Shown piece by piece: positions 11,673 through 21,789 of a DNA stretch of 64,000 nucleotides; the first letter of the stretch is position 1; each line of letters begins with the position of its first letter. This DNA comes from Stictocephala bisonia (lineage: Eukaryota; Arthropoda; Insecta; Hemiptera; Membracidae). Location: assembly GCA_035578905.1 (NCBI GenBank), contig JAQJVL010000127.1, forward strand, positions 62,001-126,000, given 5' to 3'. The position numbers and the translations under genes are program-made. The notes below the pieces were generated by a model. It was given only the letters and a program-made list of their open reading frames with translations. It searched no databases and was not told where the DNA came from.

Positions 11673-12620
11673 ATACAGGGTGTCCTGTAATTACTGACCA
11701 AAATTTCACGAGGTTATACTATAGGTAAAAACGAAAAATTTTCGTTACATAATGTATAGTCCCATCTTGCTTAGTTTACTGTCTATCTGTCTTTATATGT
11801 TTTTTAGAAAATAATTTATATCTTCAAAATGGTTTGAGATATCAAGTTGAAACTTTGTACATTTACTTACCTTATTAGTATACATATAAAATAAAGGTTT
11901 AAAAATTATATCATTTACATAAACAAAATTGCGGCCATTTAAAATTTTCAAAGCCTAATAACTTTAAAAAGAGTGATGTTATAGGAAAATAACAAGACAC
12001 ATACAAAATAGCTCCTTTTAATACAAGAATTTTGATACCAGTAAGAATTTTTTTCTACAGTAAGTTGTTACAGAAATAAGTAAGATTTCTCAAGGAAAGG
12101 TCCGTGTTTTATTTGAAAACACTTTGGAATTTTGAATAAAACACAGACCTTTACTTAAGAAATCTTACTCATGTCTGTAAAAACTTATTGTAGAAATATA
12201 AAACTGGTACCTACATTCTTGTATTAAAAAAGGAGCTATTTTATATGTGTCGTGTCATTTTTCTATAACATCCCTCGTTTAAAAGTTATTAGGCTTGTTT
12301 GGATTTAAATTTTAAAATAAAGTTATTAGGAAAATTTTAAATGGCCGCCATTTTGTTTATGTAAATGATATAATTTTTAAACTTTTATTTGAAATGTACA
12401 CTAATGAGGTTAGTAAACGTACAAAGTTTCAAATTGATATCTCAAACCATTTTGAAGATATAAACTATTTTCTAAAAAACACATACAGACAGATAGACAG
12501 AAAACTAAGCAAGATGGGACTATACATTATGTGATGAAAATAATAATGAAAATAAGTTTGTTTTGACCTATAGTATAACCTCGTGAAATTTTGTTCAGTA
12601 CTTACGGGACACCCTGTATA
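11673..12620. mobile_element. Long hairpin element with TACAGGGTGTCC ends
   Basis: The left end reads TACAGGGTGTCCTGTAA and the right end, on the opposite strand, TACAGGGTGTCCCGTAA. Similarity between the arms continues for roughly 450 bases on each side to a loop of about 20 bases near 12118. The flanks read TTA at the left and TAA at the right, so a TA target-site duplication of the Tc1/mariner kind is possible. There is no transposase, so it would be a non-autonomous fold-back or MITE. The arms carry a TTTAAATGGCCGC-type segment in both orientations. The 69-codon minus-strand frame at its right end is incidental. Confidence 0.8.
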
Positions 12621-13960
12621 AACAAATAAAAAATAAATACAGTCCGTATATAAATAAAGTTGTTTCATAAACAATTATTACTTACATCCATACAAAATTA
12701 CAAAGGGACACTTTTATAAACTAAATTTTGTAACATTAGAAGCCACAAAAAATAAAATAAAAATCAATAAATAAAAACTAATAATAATAATAATAAAGGT
12801 TACTGTAATCCGCTAAAAAACTACCATAAAAACCTGACATAAAACCTGGACACATTTCACTTTTACAGACACTTCCCACGGCCATAATTACATAATATTG
12901 TTACAAAAACTTTACACATTCATACACTATTAAATCAGTTATATCTATTGAAAGGACACATTGAATCGCTAAGAAACGGCAGAGCTGAACTCTTGGGGGC
13001 ATTGACCGTAAAAGAGGTCGTACATAATTTATATTTATTCAGCCCCCTTCAAAATTATTTAACCGTTTACCCCCATGATATAAAAGGAGCTTAACCCCAT
13101 CCTCAACAAGTCCTTTTTAAATTTGTCAAAATAGTTTTATCTTTAAAGTGGTTTATTATGTTCACAACGAGTATTCCAATCTATACAGATCACTATATAA
13201 AATAATGTAGAATCTTGATATTTAACTAACAGCTGGAGGAAGGGCTATACACGAAAAACATGACATTTAATATGATATTTGACGATGTTTTTATATATAT
13301 AACAAAGCTTATGAGCAATTGTTATGGTGTTGGATAATGATATATTATTGTGATTATATTTAGTTTTGATACCGTATATAAAGTATATAATTTGTCTATT
13401 ATCAATATCAATAATGTTTTTACTATAATTAAACGTAATGTAGTATATTACAAGTTTTTTAATGTTATTAATATTTACTTTTTTATTTATATTCTTATAA
13501 ATCTATAATATGTAATTGTTTCCATACAGCACATTGTTTATAGTGATTTTATCGATGAAATTATAATATGGTTTTAATTAAAACTCATACAAAGTCCAAA
13601 ATCTTTTAAACCCATACCGTTTGTAAAGTTTTTATTAAAAAAATCTTTGTAGTGGTAAATTTAACTTTGTATACTTAATAATATTTAGTACATAGCTTAT
13701 TATAATTATAATCTGAAAGTTAAAATATGTAAACTTTATATAGATACTCAGCTTTAGTACTTATGACAGTAACGCAGTGGAAGAAGCACACATTTTATTG
13801 TATACATCTCGGGGAAAAAAACAAGACAAAACATTATGTTCTCTTATTCTGCCTAGTTTTCTGTCCATAGCACATTTCAAGGAGACTTTATTATTTATTT
13901 TAAAACTGAACGCAATCGTTATTATTATTTTTATCAAACGATCACATTAAATATATCAAT
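12621..13960. other. AT-rich stretch, nothing recognised
   Basis: Short AT-rich frames only; a few ATA and AAT runs near 12780-12795. No supported feature. Confidence 0.4.
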
Positions 13961-13968
13961 CCATCAAA

Positions 13969-14560
13969 CTATTTAGGACCCACTTCACTGATTGTATTTA
14001 TGCTAGCTAATCCCTCCGTAATAAAGCACAAGGGGAACACAATAACTATGTGATCCATTGTTTGAATATACTCCCAACAATCATATAACTGATCTAGTGT
14101 CAATTCCCATTTATACTTCCAGTAGTTACATCTGCCCACACCAGTTCGGAACAAATTCAACAGAGTCCAATCCTATGAGGGGGGTTCATCCCTCCTACAA
14201 TTATTGATGGAACTTTAAAAAGGAACTTATTTAGTCCATCAAAACTGTGCTACACTATGACCCAGCTAGTATAGGGCAACAAATATTTACCTACTTAGCT
14301 GGAAAGCAGAACGTAGAGATGAGTTTGTAAATATTAAGGACCGTTCTGACTTGGAAGATCCTGTGTAATAGGGAGGTGCGGGGCATTCGAGATACTATAG
14401 AATTCTTTAGGCGTGCCCCCTGACGTCTTATTTCTGGAGGAGCTATATTGCACAGTACCAGATGCCACGGGAGTAATTTTGCAATGAGAGTACCACTAAT
14501 AGCCTTCATGGCACTATTAAGTTGGTATGTCCTATAAGATAGCATGCATACAAATGACAA
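13969..14560 (-). pseudogene. Non-LTR retrotransposon ORF2 C-terminal remnant
   Basis: Two minus-strand frames follow one another. The upstream one (14560-14291) contains MKAISGTL, then NIAPPEIRRQ, a segment seen after the polymerase domain in insect non-LTR retrotransposons. The downstream one (14160-13969) contains FRTGVGRCNYWKYKWEL, then LDQLYDCWEYIQTMDHIV, which resembles the terminal CxCG, TMxHI, CP zinc-knuckle region. Several knuckle cysteines appear lost (Y and W in the first pair, F in place of the last C), and about 130 bases with stops separate the frames. It is an inactivated copy; the clade is not certain. Confidence 0.65.
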
Positions 14561-14985
14561 AAGGAATAATAAAATTGGTTTTATATGGAAATATAATGTT
14601 ATCCTTAGACCAAACTATTACGGATGACGAAGTTACTTGTAAACTTGTAGTAGTATTAATGTTAAACAAATATTTATGTTTATCAATAAAGCGCATACAC
14701 AATTTTGTTTATTCATCTACATTGTATGCAATACAACTGTCTTTTGAGTATTTTGTATTTAAAATATATTTAAGAAAATTGAGAAGAGACATTTAATGAT
14801 ATAAATAAGTTTTCTTATAGTTTACGTAAAATTTGGCTTTTCAAGTAGTGTATTGTTTTTAGTGAATACGAGTGTTTTAACTGCCGCTTACTTTTAAAAA
14901 TTACTTTTATTAAGATACCACATTTCAACGTAATGAAGTATTAGTAGGGTTTGAGTATTATTTGGTGTTTTCGTTCATGGTTGTT
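14561..14985. other. AT-rich stretch, nothing recognised
   Basis: An 89-codon plus-strand frame crosses this stretch, but its composition is what AT-rich random sequence gives and no motif was recognised. Confidence 0.4.
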
Positions 14986-14994
14986 GACCCTGCC

Positions 14995-15223
14995 ATTCAC
15001 ACCTCGCATATAACCCTCCCAACCACCCAACATACACTTAGCCAATGTAGGTGACCATATCTCCCACCCACACATGTACATCATAGATTACATACTCATA
15101 GTCTTAGATTATACATTACCCACCCACAACCCGTTGGACCCCATGTTCTTTACCTACTTATGACTATAGGTGGGAAGGAGGGTCATTACTTTTGACTGTA
15201 CTTGTAATTTCATTAGCACTTAA
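14995..15223. repeat. C-rich satellite block, left part, with 181-bp repeat copy
   Basis: This is the inverse orientation of the window's G-rich satellite (repeated CCCACCCAC with ACATGTACA). Its last 181 bases, 15043-15223, recur almost unchanged at 16321-16501, on the other side of the Mutator-type element. By eye about five bases differ. Confidence 0.8.
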
Positions 15224-16320
15224 GGGGACCCCGAATGCCATTTAAACGTAATGTTAGCTATAAAGCAGATATCTCTGTAAAAAAGTGACCTAGAGCTCTA
15301 ATTTTTTTTATTTGAAAGAGTGACCTTTTATCTAGGCCCATACATAGGGGATTTTTTTATTTTTAAGAAAAACAAATTTATAATTTTTTAAAAAATAGTA
15401 GTTCTAAGTATAAAATTTTGAATACAAAAATATTTGTATTTTTGTTTTTAATACAAGTAAATCAAAAACCCTGTGCATGGACCTAGAATTCGGTCTTATG
15501 TATGAGCCCTGAAAATTTGGTAAGGTTATTTCAAATGGTTACCAAAATATTTGCTGTCAAAAATTAAAAAACCCAACTTTCGGAAAATGCCAAAAAACTA
15601 AAAAATTACCAACATAGTAAAGTTTACTTAAAACTAGTGAAGCCCAGCACCATAAGAAGGGTAGTCTGGGTTTTCCTCTGCCTCATACATATCTTCTTGC
15701 TTCCTGTTAGCGAGGGTTCTTTGTTGCCAGATTTTTTTCCAATTCCAACGCTGCCTTGTCAGATTGTCGGATACGCTCAGAGTCTTCCCGTTTCATGGAT
15801 TCTATACAATATTGGCCTACCTTCAATCCTAAATGCTCTAATAGTTTGCATTTACTCACGTAACCATCATTGAAGGACAAAACTGCCTCATATGTTCCAA
15901 ATTTCAGGATTTGCAGGGTTACAAATGTCCGTTTGGGAATCCGAGTCCAGATCAAATTGTTCAGTGATTCATTTGGATTCTGTGACTTGCCTGACAAACA
16001 TTTCTTTAGTAAGTCTGGGTGTGATAAACTCTGGAATATGTGTTTGATTTCCAACATGATTGGTTCTGGTAGATGGAAGTGCTTAGTATGGTCATAGTCT
16101 TCTATGGTCATAGAAACTCTATATTATATGATTTGGTGAACAGTAATGTCATTTCCATGGAAACGAAATCATGTGTAACCTTATAAATAAACATTTTTTT
16201 CGTTTATTTGCAAATAATTAACCCTATAGTGTCATATATCAGTGGAAAGAGGAGATTCTAAGGTTTAATTTATAATAAAAATCCCAAAAACGTAAAAAAA
16301 ATTTTGCGTTTAGGGTCCCC
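15224..16320 (-). mobile_element. Mutator-type (Phantom-like) DNA transposon remnant
   Basis: The element begins GGGGACCCCGAATGC and ends, on the opposite strand, GGGGACCCTAAACGC, giving imperfect terminal inverted repeats of 15 bases with 12 matches. It contains a minus-strand transposase fragment (15707-16111). It is about 1.1 kb, far shorter than an autonomous element, so it is an internally deleted copy. The usual 8-11 base target duplication is absent; instead a 181-base direct repeat abuts each end exactly. Confidence 0.65.
15707..16111 (-). pseudogene. Mutator-like transposase C-terminal fragment
   Basis: The 134-residue frame contains SHPDLLKKCLSGKSQNPNES, then LNNLIWTRIPKRTF and a closing FGTYEAVLSFNDG. 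I recognise this run (a KCL, G-T/S-QN-NE, IW, PK order ending in FN-G) as the C-terminal part of the Mutator-like transposase domain common in invertebrate genomes. The catalytic core upstream is missing, because the frame starts only about 210 bases inside the right end of the element. It cannot encode a working transposase. The start codon is simply the first methionine in the open stretch. Confidence 0.65.
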
Positions 16321-17060
16321 CAATGTAGGTGACCATATCTCCCACCCACACATGTACATCATAGATTACATACTCATAGTCTTAGATTATACATTACCCA
16401 CCCACAACCCGTTGGACACCATGTTCTTTACCTACTTATGACTAAAGGAGGGAAGGAAGGTCATTACTGTTGACTGTACTTGTAATTTCATTAGCACTTA
16501 ACGTGTAATTACAATACCACTGCACTATAAGTCATTACCACTTAACTTAAAATTTCTTAGCACTATAACTGTATTTGTGTTTGGGTGGATCGAAGATACA
16601 AAGTAAAACACAATAAAGCTTCACCCATACGGTGAGAGTGCCGTGACATCTGATAGATAGGCAATATGAATGCTGTACCTATATTGCGTCCTCCAGTGGA
16701 AGGCGTTTTTATGATATAACAAAGCCCGTTATCATTCTTACTCACTTATATACATACGGGATAGTAACTTTCCACCCACCCATGTACATACAGTCGGTAC
16801 TTCTCTCCCTCTTAAACATAGAAGTATGTTAGTAATGCACTAAACTATACGTGTACGTTGGATACAACCCTCTAATTCATAAATACACTTACGTTTTATT
16901 GTCCTCCCACCCACCGAACATATACAGTGGTAACCACTCTCCCATCTATCCGTACACTTGGATTACCGATTGGTGTTACTCTCACCCGTACGATTACATG
17001 AGTATTTGCAGTGACCCACCATTTTACATTTTGTTGTACTGCTTATACCTTCACAGGTAG
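16321..17060. repeat. C-rich satellite block, right part
   Basis: 16321-16501 is the second copy of the 181-base repeat. From about 16740 to 17060 degenerate units of roughly 40 bases continue, with CCACCCACCCATGTACA, TCCCACCCACCG and TACAGTGGTAACCACTC as markers. This is the same family as the block at the window start, in the opposite orientation. Confidence 0.7.
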
Positions 17061-17990
17061 TGGAGCAGACTACCCTGCCAAGCCATAAATGGGTAAATAT
17101 GACTCATAGCATAAATATACCATGATTTACGTTATGGTCACCATGCGTATGAATGGGAGTCATAAGATGAATTGGTGGTAGCTTAAATTTAAATCACTGT
17201 ATAAGAACAAAGAAATCCTCTCAAAAATCACAATGGCTTAAATAAAAAAGATGTAAAGAAATATTATATTTACCTTTGAATTACAATACAATAATAAACA
17301 TGGTAATTATGTGGCGTTTAATACCTAACTTTTATATTTAAAATGGTTTAAAAATGGGCGATTATATTCTAAAATTATAAATTTAGTATTAAAAATGTAA
17401 ATGGGCAATAAGGATAGTATAGAAAAATGTTTAGTGTATGTTAATGAATTTTGGAAAATCAAAAAGTCTACATGAAATCCATTTTTTCTTCGAGTTCTTT
17501 ATTGCAGATTATGTAATTTATAATAAATAAATGATTATTATAAATTATTTATAATAATTTATAAACCCACTTCGCCGGTCATAGCCTTGAGTTTTGATTG
17601 TATAATTGAAATGTGCAACAACCTTTCAGTTTACACAGTATCCAATTTATATCCAATTTAGAACAGCCGATTTTATTTACAGTTTACTACTGTAATCAGT
17701 AATTTTAATTATAAAAGTTTAGCCTACCACAATATTATTATATTTGTTTTTAGTTAACAGCTGTTTAATCAAAAAATCAATCAATTAATATAGATCCATA
17801 AGAATGCCATGGGAATTTTGGAGGATAGTCGGTTGGAGTCCTAAGATCGAAGAGGAATATCCTTTCTTAGTGAGCCTCTAGAGGCCAAGATAAACCTATG
17901 TACAAAATATTAAGTCAATTTGACGTATAGTATTGTACAAATTCTGATGAGTGGTAAATATCTTTTATATATACATATTGATATTAAATT
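17061..17990. other. AT-rich stretch, nothing recognised
   Basis: No supported feature; an AT-only palindromic run lies near 17517-17565. Confidence 0.4.
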
Positions 17991-17994
17991 AAAA

Positions 17995-18640
17995 AATATC
18001 CAATTTAAATTAGTTTGTTCTCTTAGATAAAAAGTTTGAAAGGCTAGACTATCCTGTAGTTTACTTTTACAGGGCACAATTTACTTTAGTTTTATCTGAA
18101 TCAGTTAAATATCGGGTGTCTCGCCATATTTAACCATGTCCTGTGAACTGCCTACGCATTCATTCAAAATTGTAAATTTTCCGATTGAAATCAGTTTGTT
18201 CTCTTATATAGAAACGTTTAAAACTCTAGAGAAATCTGTAAGTTTACTTTTAGAGGGCACAATATTTGACTCTAAATCAATAAAATATTGTGTTTCTAGC
18301 CATGCTCATCCAAGTACTTTGATCTTGCTATTCATGCTTTAAAAATAAATTGTTATATGTCCAATTGAAAACGGTATGTTCTTCTAGATAACAAAATTTC
18401 ATAGTCTAGAAAAGTCTGTATGTCTATATTTAGAGGGCACAAAGTACGGTAATTGACTCTGAATCGGTGAAATATCGTGTTTCTAGCCATGTTTAGCCAG
18501 ACCCTATGACCTGGCTATACATGTGTTCAAAAATTAAATTATATATATTCCTATTGTATTTTCTCCTAGATAACAACGTTTCAAAGTCTAGAAAAATCTT
18601 AGAGGCCGTAAATTATTCCATTAGTTTTACACGCACGAAT
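17995..18640. repeat. Tandem repeat, about 180-bp unit, four diverged copies
   Basis: Successive units begin near 18001, 18181, 18360 and 18551. Each carries a GTTTGTTCTCTTAGATA-type segment, then GTCTAGAAAAATCTG, AGAGGGCACAAT and TTTCTAGCCATG. Units differ from one another noticeably, so the array is old. It lies directly before a piece of the interspersed repeat ending at about 18992, and may be an internal array of that element. Confidence 0.75.
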
Positions 18641-18644
18641 TGAA

Positions 18645-18992
18645 AATCTAGCTCTACATAAGGATGAAGGAGGCGAGATTGAGCAAAAGTCATAGGGCCA
18701 AAGTTGTAGATCGTGTCAAATCATATACAGAAAATTGTGTTAGTTTTGCTGTACTGTTCATTTAGCCCCTACAGTCCAATTAGAGAAACACAGTTTTGGC
18801 ATTTAATTTTTTTTGCACTAAAAAAGCTACCATTTTCATTTTTACTAAACATTTTTCAAAATCCCTTTTTATAGCACATATACAACATAAGGCTTTTGAA
18901 TCTACAAAATTTCAGCATCGTAGGCTTAGTACTTTTTAATTACAGCGATGAGTGAGTGAGTTAGTGGTATTTGCCTTTTTTTGTATAGATTT
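18645..18992 (+). repeat. Interspersed repeat, 3' end (TATAGATT type)
   Basis: The end reads GATGAGTGAGTGAGTTAGTG, then TTTGCCTTTTTTGTATAGATT. The same ending closes the element at 34643-35187 (GATGAGTGAGTGAGTGAATC, then TTTGCCTTTTATATATAGATT). It is a non-autonomous family of uncertain class; a Helitron-like or LINE-derived origin are both possible. Confidence 0.6.
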
Positions 18993-19610
18993 AAAAATTT
19001 TCATATACCCCATAAGTTACATTATATTTTCTTTCTAATTTATTTTTATTTTTATTTACTTTGGTACTCGTAAATCTTTTTGATGCGTGAAGGTACTTAC
19101 ATTGTAAGAAAAGGCATCGTACAAATAATATTTTTTTTAATTATATGAGAATTTTTAAATAATTTATAATTTACGACATACAATTTTTGTTCGTTAAACA
19201 TAAATTTAGAATAAGTAAGCATGCAAGTAGGCTATAAAATTAAAGGTTCTTCACAGCAGTATTTTTTTAGCTGTCTCATGAAGGTAGTACGTAATATTTA
19301 AAAGGGTACTGATAGTTCATAAGTATAAAGTAAAATATAATTTCAAAATAACACTTAACATTGACAGTAATATTCTAATATTTCATGGTAAATATCTGTT
19401 CAATACTAATCTAAATACCATCGTATAATTTAAAGTTGTAAGAGTGACGGAAACACAAACAATTTAGTGCTGCAGACTTCGTTAGACGTGAGTGCTGAGA
19501 TACGCTAGCGTCAGCATCATGAATATTGCAGCCGACGCTATGGCAGAGTGCGATAAACCCATATTTAACAAGCTTTTGTACTCTTTGTGTGTCACCACAT
19601 ACTACAGAAA
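18993..19610. other. AT-rich stretch, nothing recognised
   Basis: No supported feature. A 125-codon minus-strand frame ends in this stretch but owes most of its length to the neighbouring minisatellite. Confidence 0.4.
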
Positions 19611-19611
19611 C

Positions 19612-19757
19612 TGTAATATGATAAAATAATGGCACAATATGATAAAATATTGGCACAATATGATAAAATAGTGGCACAATACGACAATATATTGGCACGA
19701 TATAATAAAATAATGGCACAATATGGTAAAGTATTGGCAGAATATGATAAAATATTG
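19612..19757. repeat. 21-bp minisatellite, about seven copies
   Basis: The unit is close to GGCACAATATGATAAAATAT plus one T. GGCAC (last copy GGCAG) falls at 19631, 19652, 19673, 19694, 19715 and 19736, an exact 21-base period. Because 21 is divisible by three, it opens long frames on the minus strand; these repetitive frames are not genes. Confidence 0.9.
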
Positions 19758-19968
19758 AAAGTAGAGTGGTAAAGACAATTATATACACACACCTAATCTC
19801 TGATCAATCAAAAAATTTGAACAAATAATTTTCAGAATAAAATTAAAAAGAAATTTAATGTAAAATATATCAGTGTTAAATTTCTTTCATTGATATTTAC
19901 CAAATGTAAAATATAATATAAAACAAAGCTTTGTTGACAATAAGAATGTACGCATTTGACGAACAATT

Positions 19969-20100
19969 GTACGTTGAAAAATAATAACTTTCCGGTTATA
20001 AATTAAGATAAAGTATCAGTTTCATAATATAAATCAATTTCAGGAAAATTATGTCTTATCTTTATTTTCAACCGGAAAGTAATTTTTTTTCAACGTACTA
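19969..20100. repeat. Inverted repeat next to the assembly gap
   Basis: GTACGTTGAAAAATAATAAC followed by TTTCCGGTT at 19970-19998 faces its complement (AACCGGAAAG, then TTTTTTTTCAACGTAC) at 20070-20099. The right arm ends two bases before the N run. Such a hairpin is a plausible reason why the assembly broke here. Confidence 0.75.
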
Positions 20101-20101
20101 T

Positions 20102-20601
20102 NNNNNNNNNNNNNNNNNNNNNNNNNNNNNNNNNNNNNNNNNNNNNNNNNNNNNNNNNNNNNNNNNNNNNNNNNNNNNNNNNNNNNNNNNNNNNNNNNNN
20201 NNNNNNNNNNNNNNNNNNNNNNNNNNNNNNNNNNNNNNNNNNNNNNNNNNNNNNNNNNNNNNNNNNNNNNNNNNNNNNNNNNNNNNNNNNNNNNNNNNNN
20301 NNNNNNNNNNNNNNNNNNNNNNNNNNNNNNNNNNNNNNNNNNNNNNNNNNNNNNNNNNNNNNNNNNNNNNNNNNNNNNNNNNNNNNNNNNNNNNNNNNNN
20401 NNNNNNNNNNNNNNNNNNNNNNNNNNNNNNNNNNNNNNNNNNNNNNNNNNNNNNNNNNNNNNNNNNNNNNNNNNNNNNNNNNNNNNNNNNNNNNNNNNNN
20501 NNNNNNNNNNNNNNNNNNNNNNNNNNNNNNNNNNNNNNNNNNNNNNNNNNNNNNNNNNNNNNNNNNNNNNNNNNNNNNNNNNNNNNNNNNNNNNNNNNNN
20601 N
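20102..20601. other. Assembly gap of 500 N
   Basis: All bases are N. The round length suggests a placeholder, so the true distance across it is unknown. Open frames that run through it are not evidence of anything. Confidence 0.99.
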
Positions 20602-21110
20602 ATTGAACCGTACAGAGAACGGTGTCCAAAATTACAAGAAATACGTGAGTAGGAGCAAAGTGAGGATACGTCTGATCAGTACGAGTACAAGAACAGAAGT
20701 TAGAAAGATTGAATGTGTTGGTCGTTTATATAGGGATGGATGAGGTAGGGGTCAATTAGGTCACGCGCCTGTCCAGACACGAAAATCCGATTACGTAATC
20801 CTGTGTAGATTCAGACATGAAACTCTGATTACGTCATCCTGTGTGGTAACGGAAGCAGATGTGATAACAGATGACCTTTCAGGTCAAGTGATGTCTAATT
20901 TGTTTAATATATATTTATGTTTTAGGAAATTGCTGTTGGGAGCGCTACGATCGGGTCGAGCACATAGAGTATTATTTTTATTATAGTGTATGAAATATTA
21001 ATTTGTTATGGTGTATATATATGAGTAGAGTAACAACGCGCATGCGCGCCCGACCAGCAGACGACGTGTACGAAGGTAGCCAACAGTCGCCGGAAGTACA
21101 CGAAGGGAAA

Positions 21111-21340
21111 GACCGCCATATTGGATCCGGTTGTCATCTTTTTACATTTATTATAGTGTAAAGTCCGCCATATTGGATGAGGAATTTTTGGCGGGAATTT
21201 TGGGTGGGAAAGACGCCATATTGGATCTGGTTGTCATCTTTTTACATTTATTATAGTATAAAGTCCACCATATTGGATGAGGAATTTTTGGTGGGAATTT
21301 TCCCACGGAGTGTGAGGGCGCGGGAGGGAAAGACGCCATA
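21111..21340. repeat. 100-bp direct duplication with CGCCATATTGGA
   Basis: The segment from GCCATATTGGATC through GGTTGTCATCTTTTTACATT to ATTGGATGAGGAATTTTTGG is present twice, near 21114 and 21215, about 100 bases apart. A third partial start with GACGCCATATTGGA lies near 21331. Copies differ by a few bases. Confidence 0.75.
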
Positions 21341-21374
21341 TTGGACAAAAAAGTGTATATTATATAGTATAACA

Positions 21375-21640
21375 AGGGAATTTGTGGGGAAATGTGGGTA
21401 ATGTGAAAGAAATTGGGTAATTCAAGGGAAATTTGAGGGTAATTTGGGGGGAAATGTGGGTAATGTGTGGGAAATTTGAGGGTAATTTGGGGGGAAATGT
21501 GGGTAATGTGAGGGAAATGTGTGGGAAATTTGGGAATTTGAGGGAAATTGGTTAATTTGGCGGGAAATGTGTGGGAAATTTGGGAAATTTTGTGGGAAAT
21601 TTGGGAATTTGAGGGAAATTTGAAGTTAGGTTAGGTTAGG
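21375..21640 (+). repeat. G-rich simple repeat (GGGAAATTTG type)
   Basis: Irregular units of GGGAAATTTG, AGGGTAATTTGG and GGGGAAATGTGGGTAATGTG alternate without a fixed period. The array ends in two GTTAGG units at about 21625-21640. It sits inside the promoter-like island and contributes one of its TTTGGCGGGAAA words. Confidence 0.75.
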
Positions 21641-21789
21641 AAATTTGGCGGGAAATGGGCGCCGCCATCTTGGAAAATCGAAAAAAAATGGACCAATCAG
21701 AGCTCGGGGTGGTCACGTGACCCGAAGATACCCGAACGTGGTCGCCATCTTGGAAAATCGACCCGAAGATACCCGAAAGTGAGTCTAGC

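Larger units (their letters stand above)
20760..21778. promoter_or_regulatory. GC-rich island with housekeeping-promoter-type sites
   Basis: In order the island holds two bZIP-type sites (TTACGTAA at 20791, TTACGTCA at 20829), GCGCATGCGC at 21038-21047 (NRF1 consensus), CCGGAAGT at 21090-21097 (ETS/GABP), CGCCATATTGGA repeats, TTTGGCGGGAAA at 21556 and 21644 (E2F consensus), GCCGCCATCTTGG at 21661 and GCCATCTTGG again near 21744 (YY1-like), CCAAT at 21693 and GGTCACGTGACC at 21711-21722 (E-box). This combination is typical of broadly expressed animal promoters. No coding exon was recognised on either side, and the upstream flank is the gap. It could instead be a repeat family rich in such words, since several sites lie in local duplications. 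Confidence 0.5.

Noticed and set aside
19411..19792. Minus-strand frames rich in repeated HIVPIFY-like and YCANILS-like words
   Set aside because: They are translations of the 21-bp minisatellite, whose period is divisible by three.
20051..20743. Long open frames crossing the N run (both strands)
   Set aside because: Their length comes from unknown bases; only about 17 and 45 residues on the plus strand are real.
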